Assembly (NCBI RefSeq): GCF_010122465.1 | Contig: NZ_WLZY01000005.1 | Location: 366,901-430,900 of the forward strand | Reading direction: 5' to 3' | Length of the DNA stretch: 64,000 nucleotides | Source: Phytoactinopolyspora mesophila | GTDB lineage: Bacteria > Actinomycetota > Actinomycetes > Jiangellales > Jiangellaceae | In this document: positions 7,845 to 17,367 of the stretch, piece after piece | Layout: the number at the start of each line of letters is the position of its first letter | How positions within the stretch are numbered: the stretch's first letter is position 1 | The notes under the pieces: generated by a model | The model's input: only the letters and a program-made list of their open reading frames with translations | The model's database searches: none | What the model was told of the DNA's origin: nothing | Translations under genes and position numbers: made by a program

Positions 7845-10800
7845 TCAGCGGCCCCCGAGTCCGTACGCGCGCTCGATGGTCTGCTTGACGATGTTGCCGG
7901 CGTCGTCCTCGGCCTCCACCTGGAGCCAGACGTAGCCGTCGGTGGCCCGGAGCGGTGGGTGACGGACAAGGGCCCGGTACTCTCCCGCTCCGTCGTCGAG
8001 CAGGCGGACGTCCTCCCAGGTAGTTCCGTCGTCGTAGGAAGTTCGCACTGACATCCGGACCACATCGAGCTCGCCCAATCCATCCTGGTGCCGCGCGGTC
8101 AGGCCGAGGTGAACCACCCGTCCCGCCGGCGCCTGGTTGCGCACGTCAGTGGGGACGTCGTAGTCGATCTGAATTAGTGGCAGTGGCTCTTCCGGCTGTG
8201 CCGGACGCGCGGAGGTGAAAGTCCACGTCGTACTGGTGCGCGGCGAGAACTCCCATTCCGGCTGGTCGCGCTCGACATCGAGATCGAGACGGTATCGGGC
8301 CGGCCCGGCGGCCACCAGGTAGTCGCCCCACGCGCCGATTCCCTCGAAGATGAGCTCCTCGTCCTGATACAGCCTGGCCGTGACCTCGTCACCCCAGGCT
8401 TCGTCCGCGTCTTCGGCGAATCCGTAGTGGTCGGAGCTGCTGTCGGCGAACTCCGGAATACGGATGGTCAAGACATCACCTTCGCGGTAGCTGGTCAGCC
8501 CGTCGACGGCCCGCGGGATCGCCGGGCGTACCACCGCCTGATGCCAATCGGTGTTGAGACGCTCGCCGGATTCGTAGGTGCGTGGCAGGTGAGTCATGCC
8601 GCCTTGGACCGGTATCCCGCTCAGCCAGGGCGAGTCGTGGCGGACCCGGTGCTGCCAGAGCGTGCCGCCGGAGCTGACCGTCTCTTCCCGCACGTGCGGG
8701 CTGCGCAGATGTCTCTCGGTCTGGTTGATGACCGACCCCATCCATTCCCGCCAGCCGAATCGCTGCTCCTTGACCCACTCGTCGCCTCCTGTGCCGTGGT
8801 ACCGGTTGATGACGGTGGCGCTGGTGTCTCGATCCACGACGTGCCGGACACGCTCGGGAATCCGGCCTTCGGACACCTGCATCACGTCGTACAAGTACGG
8901 ACTGTCGATCATCCCGGTCAGCCGGACCTTGACGTCGCGTTCGGCGAGCAACTCCAGAAGCGGTCCGGCCTGCCGGGGCGGAACGAACGTGCTCATCGCC
9001 GGCAACCGATAGTCGCCGGGCTGCCATTCGCTGAACCAGCTGTAGGTTCCTGGCGGCACGAACGCGGCCATCGCGGCGCCGGCGTCCGCGGCCACTTCCG
9101 TCAGAGCGTTGAAGTCGGGATCGCCGGATGGCGTGACGAGCGCCATGGCGTCTCGGACGTCCACGCCGGCATAGTCCTCCGGCGTGCCTTCGCCCACATG
9201 GACAACAGGCAAGGTCGTGGTGCCTTCGAGCGCGATGGAAGGAGAGTAGTAATACAGGTCCAGCTCTTGCCGCGGCCGCCCGACCACCTCGGCGGTCAAC
9301 ATCGGAGCGCGTAGCTGCCACCGGGAGTTGAACTCGAATCCGCCTGAGACAGCCTCGGTGGGGGTGACGAAGAGGCGTTCGGTGTGCGGGAACTTCATCA
9401 CTGCGTTGCCGACGGTCCGCGAACCGATGTCGCGGTAGGCGTAGTAGCTGTAGATGCCGGTCTGCTCGGCCGGTTTCGGTGTCTCGATCTCCACCTCGAC
9501 CGCGTCGCGTGCGTCGAGCACGACGTCCATGTCCTCGGTGATCTCCAGCTCTGGCAGGACGACGACATGTGCGCTCTCGCCGTACTCGTCATCCCAGTGG
9601 TCCATGTTGGCGAACACGTAGTACGAACCCTCGCCGAACTCGCGGGTGATCGTCTGCCCCGGCTGCCAGAGGTCGGTCACCATGTCGAACCGGGGATCGT
9701 CGCCGTAGACGGCCAGCGGCAGGGCGGTTCCCGGCCGCCCGTCTGGATCAGTGACCGAAAACGTCACGGTGTGCATCGGCGGTTCTTTCAGCAGCGAGAT
9801 CACGCTGCCGACTTCGGTGTGGCCGGCCCGGGCCGTGAGCCGGCCGGAGTAGCGGCCCCTTTCGAGCACATCTGGAGCGACGACGACCTCGACCGACGCC
9901 GTCGAGCCGGCGGGCACGCGCAGATGGCGTTGCTCGAGGCTGACTGCGTTCTCACCGGGTTCATCGCCGCCCGCGGTGGTCAGTGTCAGGTCCAGTTCGA
10001 GGTCGACGTCGGTGTCCGTGGTGTTCGTGTACACGACGTCGGTGCGGGTGTGCTCGTCGTCATCCTCCGTGAAAGTGCCCAGGTGGACCATGCCACTCGC
10101 GTAGAGCCCCGGGCCGACGGCTCGGGCCACGTCCACGCGGCCGCCACCTTGTTCGTCCGCGGTGTATTCAGCCGCTGCCACACTGGTGCTGACCAGCGCA
10201 TCCTTGAGTTCGTCTGCGGTCCACCCGGCGTGCCGCTGGGCCAGGATCGCCGCCGCGCCCGCTACGTGGGGGGTGGCCATCGACGTCCCGTTGGCCGCTG
10301 TGTAGAACTCGTCCACCGGGCTGCCCATGGACGTTCCGGCCGCTCGGGCGGCGGTGATGCCTACGCCGGGAGCGGTGATCTCGGGCTTGATCGCCAGGTC
10401 GCCGAGGCGTGGGCCACGGCTGGAGAACCGGGCCAGCGACTCGTCGCGGTCAACGGCTCCGACCGTCAGCGCGGCGTCGGCACTGCCCGGCGTGCCTACC
10501 GTCGTACTGGCCGGACCGGAGTTGCCGGCGGCGACGACGAACAGGGCACCGGTCTCTTCGGTCAAGGCGTTCAACGCCAGGCTCATCGGGTCGGTACCGT
10601 CGGTCGGCCCGCCTCCGAGGCTCAGGTTGACGATGTCGGCTCCGGCGGCGACGGCCCACTCCATGCCTTCGATGATCCATGAGCTCAAGCCGGTGCCACC
10701 GTCGTCCAGCACCTTGCCGTTCAGCAGTTCCGCGCCAGGTGCTACGCCGGTGCGCAGGCCGTCGGAGGCGGCGCCGCTGCCGGCGATGGTTGCCGCGACA

Positions 10801-11645
10801 TGGGTTCCGTGTCCGATCAGGTCGTTGGTCGACCCGCTTCCGGTGAAGTCACGTTCGTCGCTGATCTTGCCGGCCAGATCCGGGTGCTCCGTGTCGATCC
10901 CGGTGTCCAGCACGGCGACCGTGATGCCCGTGCCGTCGAGTTCATGTTCCCAGGCAGCGGGTGCGCCGATCTGTTCGACGCTGTGCTCGAGGGCCGGTTC
11001 GACCTTCGCGTCCAGCCAGATCATCTCGATGTCATGGTCGAGTGTCGCTGAGACGTCGGCGTCGTCCCGGTTGTCGACCGAGTCCCAGAACGCGGCCGCG
11101 TCCCGTTTGTCGACGCTGATCGCGTGGGCGTCGACGCTCTCCAGCGAGAGCTCGTGCTCTGCGCTGGCCAGCACGTCCGTTGTGTCGTCACCGAACGGTG
11201 CCGCCGCGTCGCCGTAGCGGACGATCAGCGGCAGGGTGTCCATGGCTTCGTCGTGATAGCCCTGCTCGATGAGCTGATCGACGTTGAACAGCGCCTGGTC
11301 CAGCTGGTCGCCGTCCAGGTACGGGATGGCGACGTGGGGGATGACGAAGAGTTCGCCGTCGAGTTCGAGCTGGTGGAAGTCGATCAGTTCACGGCCCTCG
11401 GCCGGTTCGACGGTGACGACCTGGCGTCCGGCGCCGGCTCGTTCGACCCGCACGACGTCGCCGGTCACCAGCATCACCGTGTGCGAGACGCCCCGGGGGA
11501 TGCCGTCGCCGGAGGTCGAGCCCAGAGCGAATGGCGGGTGGTGGCCGGGGCTGGTTGCCGTGCTGACGGAGATTCCGGTCGTGGCAGCCAGGGTGATGAG
11601 GACGAATCCGGCCACGACGTGTCGAAGTCTTGACAACGGGAGCAT
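7845..11645 (-). CDS. Large secreted subtilisin-like serine protease (S8)
   Basis: A 1266-residue exported protease. It has a signal peptide (about residues 1-32) and a pro-region opening with SHTVMLVTGDVVRV, a module typical of giant actinobacterial subtilases. The S8 domain carries the full triad: Asp247 (VAVLDTG), His279 (GHGTHVA) and Ser455 (NGTSMATPHVAGAA). About 750 residues of beta-rich, carboxylic C-terminal modules follow, including an Ig-like segment near residue 1200 (MSVRTSYDDGTTWEDV). I chose the ATG at 11645 because it begins a signal peptide and follows an AAAGG site. It converges on the regulator at 6792-7805 with a 39-bp gap and is divergent from a paralogue at 12082. Role: extracellular proteolysis; substrate unknown. 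Confidence 0.95.
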   Translation of the reverse strand: MLPLSRLRHVVAGFVLITLAATTGISVSTATSPGHHPPFALGSTSGDGIPRGVSHTVMLVTGDVVRVERAGAGRQVVTVEPAEGRELIDFHQLELDGELFVIPHVAIPYLDGDQLDQALFNVDQLIEQGYHDEAMDTLPLIVRYGDAAAPFGDDTTDVLASAEHELSLESVDAHAISVDKRDAAAFWDSVDNRDDADVSATLDHDIEMIWLDAKVEPALEHSVEQIGAPAAWEHELDGTGITVAVLDTGIDTEHPDLAGKISDERDFTGSGSTNDLIGHGTHVAATIAGSGAASDGLRTGVAPGAELLNGKVLDDGGTGLSSWIIEGMEWAVAAGADIVNLSLGGGPTDGTDPMSLALNALTEETGALFVVAAGNSGPASTTVGTPGSADAALTVGAVDRDESLARFSSRGPRLGDLAIKPEITAPGVGITAARAAGTSMGSPVDEFYTAANGTSMATPHVAGAAAILAQRHAGWTADELKDALVSTSVAAAEYTADEQGGGRVDVARAVGPGLYASGMVHLGTFTEDDDEHTRTDVVYTNTTDTDVDLELDLTLTTAGGDEPGENAVSLEQRHLRVPAGSTASVEVVVAPDVLERGRYSGRLTARAGHTEVGSVISLLKEPPMHTVTFSVTDPDGRPGTALPLAVYGDDPRFDMVTDLWQPGQTITREFGEGSYYVFANMDHWDDEYGESAHVVVLPELEITEDMDVVLDARDAVEVEIETPKPAEQTGIYSYYAYRDIGSRTVGNAVMKFPHTERLFVTPTEAVSGGFEFNSRWQLRAPMLTAEVVGRPRQELDLYYYSPSIALEGTTTLPVVHVGEGTPEDYAGVDVRDAMALVTPSGDPDFNALTEVAADAGAAMAAFVPPGTYSWFSEWQPGDYRLPAMSTFVPPRQAGPLLELLAERDVKVRLTGMIDSPYLYDVMQVSEGRIPERVRHVVDRDTSATVINRYHGTGGDEWVKEQRFGWREWMGSVINQTERHLRSPHVREETVSSGGTLWQHRVRHDSPWLSGIPVQGGMTHLPRTYESGERLNTDWHQAVVRPAIPRAVDGLTSYREGDVLTIRIPEFADSSSDHYGFAEDADEAWGDEVTARLYQDEELIFEGIGAWGDYLVAAGPARYRLDLDVERDQPEWEFSPRTSTTWTFTSARPAQPEEPLPLIQIDYDVPTDVRNQAPAGRVVHLGLTARHQDGLGELDVVRMSVRTSYDDGTTWEDVRLLDDGAGEYRALVRHPPLRATDGYVWLQVEAEDDAGNIVKQTIERAYGLGGR

Positions 11646-11759
11646 CTGTGCAGCCTTTCGGGAACCGAGCGGGGCAGCCGCGGCTGGGTGCCGCGTATCG
11701 CCCAGATTCGCCTGACAACCCACGGCGAGTCACTAGTTTGAATGTGCCGTTGTTATGAC

Positions 11760-12010
11760 ATGTCGCATTTTCGACATCGCCAGTTCGAATGTCGAACAGG
11801 GGAACAATGGGTGATTTACCCACTCGCGTCCGGTGCTTCGACGGCGCATCGTGTACACCCATGGACGGACCCGAATCGCCCGGTCAAGCTCCGGAGCGCG
11901 ACCCAGATGAGCCGATGACCACACAGCGGGACACTGACGACGAACCCCGCCCGGCGGAACGGTGGGAGCCGCTATAGCAGGACGCCGGCGCAGCTTTGGG
12001 TGATACACCC
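11760..12010. promoter_or_regulatory. Four palindromes in the shared promoter region of two divergent S8 proteases
   Basis: The 436-bp intergenic region holds ATGTCG-N6-CGACAT (11760-11777), GTTCGA-ATG-TCGAAC (11783-11797), and two copies of a third motif, GGGTGATTTACCC (11809-11821) and GGGTGATACACCC (11998-12010), each followed by ACTCGC. The repeated third motif, one copy nearer each gene, suggests a common regulator for the two proteases. I see no gene in the region. Confidence 0.55.
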
Positions 12011-12081
12011 ACTCGCAACGCACACCGGACCGGGACACGATGTGCCTCACGGTCGCCCGTCGGGAGAGAAGAGGATCCAGG

Positions 12082-15000
12082 ATGCGCACCACACCTGCCC
12101 ATCGATCCGTGCGTCGCCTACTGGCGCCGGCGGTCAGCGTCATGCTGGTGGCGACGCTGGCCGGGCCGCTGCCGGCAGCCGGGAGCGGCTCTGCGTCCGG
12201 ACCGGAGGATCCACCCGTCACGGACACGTCGTCCGGCACCCCGGCGACGGTGACACTTGTAACGGGCGACCGGGTCACGCTGACGCCGTCTGCCGGCGAG
12301 CCGGAGGTCATGTTCGATCCGGCACCCGGCTCCGAGCCGTCGGGGTTCAGTGTGTATCGAGACGGCGCTGACGTGCACGTCGTGCCCGATGACGTCGCTT
12401 CGCTTGTGCCGGAGGTGCTGGATCCGGCGTTGTTCAACATCACCACTCTCGTGGAGATGGGCTACGACGATCAGCATTCTGACGCCTTGCCGCTGATCGT
12501 CCGCAGCGCCGGCTCGGTGAACACTTTCGCCGACAACACGGGCCTGTTTCGGGCCGGTGAACAGCTCGAGAGCATCACCGGTGCCGCGGTCGAACTGGAC
12601 AAGGAGAATGCGGCTGATCTTGGTGCCGCCCTGGCCGAGATCAGCGAGCCACGTCCGATGGCCGCCGCCGACGCGCTCGGGGGTGTGGACAAGATTTGGC
12701 TGGACAGCAAAGTCGAGGTTGCCGCTCTCGACGGCTATCTCGATCAGATCGAGGCGCCGGCGGCCTGGGACTCCGGGCTGGACGGCTCCGGTGTCACCGT
12801 CGCTGTGCTGGACACCGGTGTCGATGACGCGCACCCGGGACTCGAGGGGCAGGTGCGGGCACACGCCAACTTCACCGGCGCGGAGTCCGCGGCGGACATA
12901 CACGGCCACGGCACGCACGTGGCGTCGCTCGTCGCCGGAACCGGCGCGGGTGCCGATGGTGCCCGGCAGGGTGTCGCACCGAGCGCCACGCTGCTGTCGG
13001 CCAAGGTGCTCGACGACGACGGCGCCGGGCAGGCTTCGTGGGTGATCGCCGGCATGGAATGGGCGGTCGATCAAGGCGCCGACGTGGTCAACCTCAGCCT
13101 CGGCGGTCCAGCTAGTGATGTCGACGACCCTGTGGTCGAGTCGCTGGAAGCATTGGCTGAGCAGACCGGAACCCTGTTCGTCGCCGCCGCCGGGAACGAC
13201 GGCGGCTTCGGTGAGACCTATTTCACGATCAACACGCCGGGCTCGGCTGCGTCGGCCCTCACCGTCGGTGCAGTCACCGAGACGGAGGCGACGTGGATGT
13301 ACTCGGGCAACGGTCCCACCCTCGGCAGCTACCGGCTCAAGCCGGAGATCACCGCACCGGGCGTGGAGATCCTGGGTGCGCGTGCGGGAGCGCGGGACAG
13401 CGATCTGTACGTGCCGATGACCGGCACGTCGATGGCTACGCCGATCGTCGCCGGTGCCGCGGCCCTACTCATGCAGCAGCGGCCGGAATCGAGCTGGCAG
13501 GAGATCAAGGCACAGCTGGTCACCACCGCGGAGACCTACGAGTATCAGACGTCCTGGTCGCACGGCAACGGCCGGCTCGACCTGAACCGTGCGGTACACG
13601 AGAACCTCCGTGCCGATCTCGCCACCCTCGATTTCGGCTACCTGCGATTCGGTGACAACACACCTCGGAGGCAGAAACTCACGCTGACCAACGACGGCGC
13701 GGAGCCGGTCGCGGTCGATCTGGTCGGCGAGCTCAGTACCAGTCGTGGTGTGCCCGCCGCCGACGGCGCTTTCGACGTCAGTCCGGCCACCCTGACGGTG
13801 CCGGCGAGCGGTTCGGCCACGACCACTGTCACGCTCCATCCGGAACTGCTGTCCGCGGGGCCGTGGGACGGCGGCGTGTCGGTCCGCTCCGGCGAGACCA
13901 CGTTGCTCCGGCTGCCCATCGGCGTATTCAGTGAGGAGGAGCGTTACGACCTCGAAGTCCAGCTGCTGGATCGAAACGGTGAGCCGTACGATCCGGCGAC
14001 TGGCCTGGGACTCCCGAACGCCGACCCGACGATCCAGGCGGTCAACGCGGAGACCGGCTTGATGCGACGGCTGTACCCGGACGAGAACGGGTATGCCTCG
14101 GCCCGGGTGGACCCCGGCAGCTACAGCGTGTTCACCCGCATCGTCAGTCCGTCGGACGACGGAGGGCGGGAAACGCTGACGATCGCGGGAACCACCGGCC
14201 TCGAGGTCCGCTCCGACATCTCGTACGTGATCGATGCCCGCGAAGCGCAACGTCTGGAACCTCCGACGATCCAGGGCCAGCCGACCGAGGCCCGCGATTT
14301 CGCCGGCATCTTGTACGCCACTCACAGCGACGACCAACGAGGTTACTTCGAGGCCGTCTTCGTCGATGCGGAGATGGTCGCGGACGGGCAGGTTTTCATC
14401 ACCCCGACCGAGCCGGTGGAGACCGGCAGGTTCGACGCGGTGTTCCGGTGGCGGTTGGGATCGACCGGACGTGGCAACTCGGCTAATCCAGATATCTTCG
14501 ATCTCGTGCTGGACGCGCCGCGGTTCTCCGACCCGCTGTCCCGCACGCTGACCCAGCGTGAGGTCAATGACATGGCCAGAGTCGAGGCCAAACACCACCC
14601 GATCCGGGCGGACGGCGAGCACGTCAATGGCCTGGGTTTCGGCTTCAGCGGAATCGGGATCAGTTTCATGAGCTGGATGCCCGCGGACGTGCCGAGTGAA
14701 ACGGACATGTTCATGACGGCGGGCCCGGATGTTTCGTGGCGGCATTGTCTCGGCGTACTGAAGGACACCTATTTCGAGATCTGCGACGACTTCCATACCT
14801 ACGAGCGGCGTGAGCGAACCCAGTTCCAGGTCGGTGCGGCGTTGCGTCCCGCGCCGGAAGTCTCCCGGCACAGCTCGGTCGCGCTGAACGCCGAAATTGG
14901 GGTCGGCACCAGTGGGCGGGTCGGTCAGTTGAACGATGACCTCGTGGAGTCGAGCCAGATCACGCTGTTCAAAGACGGGCAGTTGATCGACAGCCAGGAC

Positions 15001-15498
15001 ACGTACGCCGGCCATTTCCCGGTGCCGGACGAGGCCGGCCGGTTCCGTCTCAAGCACGACCTGACGTTGCGCGATGACTTCATGCGTTCGCAGCGGGCCC
15101 GAACGGTGTGGACGTTCGACTCCGAGCCTGCCGGTGATCCGTTCGGGGGCGGGTTGACCATTCCTCCATTGCTGATCCTCGACTACGACGCGGACCTCGA
15201 TGAACTGGCGCACGCCTTCGCCCGGCGGCCCCTTCATCTGGATCTGAGGGCACGGCATCTGGCCGGGGTGGAAGTACCGGAGCGCATCGAGTCGATGCGG
15301 CTTTGGTGGTCAGTCGACGATGGTGAGACGTGGCGGGAGGCGCCTGCGCGGCGCACCGGCGAGGCCACCTTCCGGGCGACGCTGCTCCCGGTGAGCGCGT
15401 TGCAGTCCGGCGCGAGCGTATCGCTGCGAGCCGTCGCCACAGACACGGCCGGCAACGAGGTGGACCAGACGGTCCTGGGGATCATTCCGGTGCGATGA
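12082..15498 (+). CDS. Large secreted subtilisin-like serine protease (S8), paralogue
   Basis: A 1138-residue exported protease, paralogous to the divergent neighbour over the pro-region and the catalytic domain. Signal peptide at residues 1-35 with Arg-rich start; pro-region with TVTLVTGDRVTL; triad Asp244 (VAVLDTG), His276 (HGHGTHVASL) and Ser450 (TGTSMATPIVAGAA). The C-terminal 600 residues are beta-rich and end in a segment like that of the paralogue (MRLWWSVDDGETWREAP). The ATG at 12082 follows GAGGATCCAGG and starts the signal peptide. The gene ends at a bidirectional hairpin. Duplication followed by inversion would explain the head-to-head pair. Confidence 0.95.
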   Translation: MRTTPAHRSVRRLLAPAVSVMLVATLAGPLPAAGSGSASGPEDPPVTDTSSGTPATVTLVTGDRVTLTPSAGEPEVMFDPAPGSEPSGFSVYRDGADVHVVPDDVASLVPEVLDPALFNITTLVEMGYDDQHSDALPLIVRSAGSVNTFADNTGLFRAGEQLESITGAAVELDKENAADLGAALAEISEPRPMAAADALGGVDKIWLDSKVEVAALDGYLDQIEAPAAWDSGLDGSGVTVAVLDTGVDDAHPGLEGQVRAHANFTGAESAADIHGHGTHVASLVAGTGAGADGARQGVAPSATLLSAKVLDDDGAGQASWVIAGMEWAVDQGADVVNLSLGGPASDVDDPVVESLEALAEQTGTLFVAAAGNDGGFGETYFTINTPGSAASALTVGAVTETEATWMYSGNGPTLGSYRLKPEITAPGVEILGARAGARDSDLYVPMTGTSMATPIVAGAAALLMQQRPESSWQEIKAQLVTTAETYEYQTSWSHGNGRLDLNRAVHENLRADLATLDFGYLRFGDNTPRRQKLTLTNDGAEPVAVDLVGELSTSRGVPAADGAFDVSPATLTVPASGSATTTVTLHPELLSAGPWDGGVSVRSGETTLLRLPIGVFSEEERYDLEVQLLDRNGEPYDPATGLGLPNADPTIQAVNAETGLMRRLYPDENGYASARVDPGSYSVFTRIVSPSDDGGRETLTIAGTTGLEVRSDISYVIDAREAQRLEPPTIQGQPTEARDFAGILYATHSDDQRGYFEAVFVDAEMVADGQVFITPTEPVETGRFDAVFRWRLGSTGRGNSANPDIFDLVLDAPRFSDPLSRTLTQREVNDMARVEAKHHPIRADGEHVNGLGFGFSGIGISFMSWMPADVPSETDMFMTAGPDVSWRHCLGVLKDTYFEICDDFHTYERRERTQFQVGAALRPAPEVSRHSSVALNAEIGVGTSGRVGQLNDDLVESSQITLFKDGQLIDSQDTYAGHFPVPDEAGRFRLKHDLTLRDDFMRSQRARTVWTFDSEPAGDPFGGGLTIPPLLILDYDADLDELAHAFARRPLHLDLRARHLAGVEVPERIESMRLWWSVDDGETWREAPARRTGEATFRATLLPVSALQSGASVSLRAVATDTAGNEVDQTVLGIIPVR

Positions 15499-15550
15499 GA
15501 TCGCCAGGGTGTCCCGGAGGTGCGGGCGGGTGATCTCGCGCTGGTGTCGG

Positions 15551-15583
15551 GATCGTGCCGAGGAGCGAACGCTCGGCACGATC
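15551..15583. terminator. Bidirectional terminator hairpin
   Basis: Twelve-base perfect arms (GATCGTGCCGAG and its complement) around a 9-base loop, midway between the convergent protease and XRE-cupin genes. Confidence 0.75.
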
Positions 15584-15614
15584 CGCCGCGAGGCGAGTTC
15601 CGTTGCGCGCTCCG

Positions 15615-16175
15615 TTACGTGTGTTCGGAGACGAGGACGGCGGAGGTGTCCGGCTCCAAGGCCTTGAAAATGTGCGCGACGTCGCCCGGATACGCGATGT
15701 AGTCGCCGGGATTGAGCTCAACGGGGTCCTCGGCCACACCGATCATCGCTCGGCCACGGCTGAGGATCACATGCTCGGTCACACCGGGCATATGCGGCTC
15801 GGACTGGCGGGGTGCGCCGGGTTCGCCTGCGATGAGGTAGATGTCGCGGCGGGCGTTGGGCGGGCAGGAGGCCAGCAGGGTGGCGACGTAGTCGGCGTGT
15901 TCGGCGGCGAGAGCGGGTCCCTCACCTTTGCGGATGATCTGCACCTTGGGGCGGGTCGGCTGCACCAGCTGAGCGAACGGCACGTCCAGCGCGACACCAA
16001 GTGCCCAGAGTGTCTCTACGCTGGGGTTTCCCGTGCCGGACTCGAGCTGAGACAAGGTGGATTTGGCGATGCCCGCCCTACGGGCGACCTCGGTGAGCGA
16101 GAGCCCACTGCGTTTGCGTTCACGCCGCAAGGAGGCGGCTATCACGGCCAACGGGGCGCCGGAATCCTGAACCAT
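15615..16175 (-). CDS. XRE-family regulator with cupin sensor domain
   Basis: A 186-residue cytoplasmic regulator. Residues about 8-65 form the XRE helix-turn-helix (RSGLSLTEVARRAGIAKSTL), and residues about 110-180 form a cupin barrel (EHVILSRGRAMIGVAEDPVELNPGDYIAYPGD). I chose the ATG at 16175 because GGAG lies six bases upstream; an upstream in-frame GTG would add four residues. It is divergent from azlCD, a common arrangement in which the cupin senses a small molecule and controls the exporter. Three matching palindromes lie in the shared promoter region. Confidence 0.92.
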   Translation of the reverse strand: MVQDSGAPLAVIAASLRRERKRSGLSLTEVARRAGIAKSTLSQLESGTGNPSVETLWALGVALDVPFAQLVQPTRPKVQIIRKGEGPALAAEHADYVATLLASCPPNARRDIYLIAGEPGAPRQSEPHMPGVTEHVILSRGRAMIGVAEDPVELNPGDYIAYPGDVAHIFKALEPDTSAVLVSEHT

Positions 16176-16197
16176 CGTTCGCTCCACAAGTCGTTTC

Positions 16198-16261
16198 GTT
16201 CGGCTTGACGAACAGTCTTGCTCCGTTCATCATAGAACGCTATGCGTTCGATATGGCGAAC
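16198..16261. promoter_or_regulatory. Three palindromic operators between XRE-cupin gene and azlC
   Basis: GTTCG-GCTTGA-CGAAC (16198-16213), CGTTC-ATCATA-GAACG (16224-16239) and GTTCG-ATATGG-CGAAC (16246-16261) are each perfect 5-bp-arm repeats with 6-base spacers, with centres 26 and 22 bases apart. The third lies over the first codons of azlC. They are the likely binding sites of the divergent XRE-cupin protein. Confidence 0.65.
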
Positions 16262-16940
16262 ACTCGGTCCCGAACTGGTGCGCGACGTCGCGCTGGTCTG
16301 GGCGGCGGGCGGGATCGTCGGTGTGTCTTTCGGGGCCATTGCCGTCGGTTCCGGGTTGCCGGTGTGGATGCCGATGCTGCTTTCGGTGGTGGTGTTCGCC
16401 GGCGCGGCCCAGTTCATGTTCGTCGGATTGGTCGCCTCGGGCGGCAATCCGGTGGCGGCTGTCATTGCCGGTCTGCTGGTCAATGCTCGGCATCTGCCGT
16501 TCGGGTTCGCCCTCGGCGACGTTCTCGGTCAGGGTTGGCTGCGGCGAATCGCCGGCACTCACCTGATGATCGACGAATCGGTCGCATTTGCTTTGGCCCA
16601 GCACGATGCTGATAAGCGCCGCGCCGCCTATTGGGCGTGCGGACTGGGGCTGTTCGTCTCATGGAACCTCGGAGTGGTGATCGGCGCCGTTGGCGGCACC
16701 GTGATCACGGATACCGATGCGCTCGGGCTGGACGCGGCTTTCCCGGCCGTCTTGCTCGCTCTGGTGCTGCCGTCGCTGCGGGACCCGGCTGTACGGCGTG
16801 CCGTTCTTCTGGGTGTCGTGGTGGCTGTGGCCACGGCCCCGTTCCTTCCGGCCGGGCTGCCTGTGCTGCTGGCCTTGGTGGGGGTGCTGGCCGGCGCCGG
16901 ACGCAAGCCTGAGCGGCGGCAACAGGAGGTGGCCTCGTGA
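16242..16940 (+). CDS. azlC: AzlC-family branched-chain amino acid exporter, large subunit
   Basis: A 232-residue inner-membrane protein with about seven to eight hydrophobic segments and the family's conserved start (GGIVGVSFGAIAVGSGLPVWMPM) and LVNARHLPFGFAL motif. AzlC with AzlD forms an exporter of branched-chain amino acids or analogues such as 4-azaleucine. The ATG at 16242 has no Shine-Dalgarno sequence, so the message may be leaderless. It overlaps azlD by four bases (GTGA). Controlled in all likelihood by the divergent XRE-cupin protein. Confidence 0.92.
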   Translation: MRSIWRTLGPELVRDVALVWAAGGIVGVSFGAIAVGSGLPVWMPMLLSVVVFAGAAQFMFVGLVASGGNPVAAVIAGLLVNARHLPFGFALGDVLGQGWLRRIAGTHLMIDESVAFALAQHDADKRRAAYWACGLGLFVSWNLGVVIGAVGGTVITDTDALGLDAAFPAVLLALVLPSLRDPAVRRAVLLGVVVAVATAPFLPAGLPVLLALVGVLAGAGRKPERRQQEVAS

Positions 16941-17251
16941 CCACATTGGTGTTCGCGGCGATAGTGCTCGGAGTCGGCACGTTCGCTTTCAGATTCGCTG
17001 GTCCGGTCCTGCGGGACCGGGTCGAGTTGTCGCCGCGAGTGGAGCAACTGATGGCGGTCTCGGCGGTGGTTCTGCTCGCAGCGCTGGTGGTGACCTCGGC
17101 GGTTCTCGACGGCCAGGAGTTCGCCGGTTTTGCCCGGCCGGCGGGGGTGGTTGTTGGTGGCGTGCTGGCATGGCGCCGGGCGCCGTTCGTCGTCGTCGTG
17201 CTGGCCGCGGCGATCACGGCCGCCGGACTGCGGCTGATCGGGGTGCCCTGA
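16937..17251 (+). CDS. azlD: AzlD-family exporter small subunit
   Basis: A 104-residue membrane protein with four hydrophobic segments, the usual AzlD size. The FRFAGPVLRDRVELSPRVEQLM stretch near the N-terminus is typical of the family. The GTG start sits inside the stop of azlC, so the two are translationally coupled and form one exporter. Confidence 0.9.
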   Translation: MTTLVFAAIVLGVGTFAFRFAGPVLRDRVELSPRVEQLMAVSAVVLLAALVVTSAVLDGQEFAGFARPAGVVVGGVLAWRRAPFVVVVLAAAITAAGLRLIGVP

Positions 17252-17367
17252 ACCGTCATCGCCGACGATGTCAGTGGTCGCTGGACTCACCTGATTTGTT
17301 CAAGCCGACGAATTCGCGCTATCTTGTTGATTTGTTTATTCCGGAGAATTCCGAAAGGCAAGAAGCG

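Noticed and set aside
13465-15258. A 597-residue antisense frame within the second subtilase
   Set aside because: The forward frame has a complete protease triad and signal peptide; the antisense frame has no domain.
17252-17367. A rifampicin-associated element upstream of the HelD-like gene
   Set aside because: No GC-rich inverted repeat of the known type occurs in the leader.
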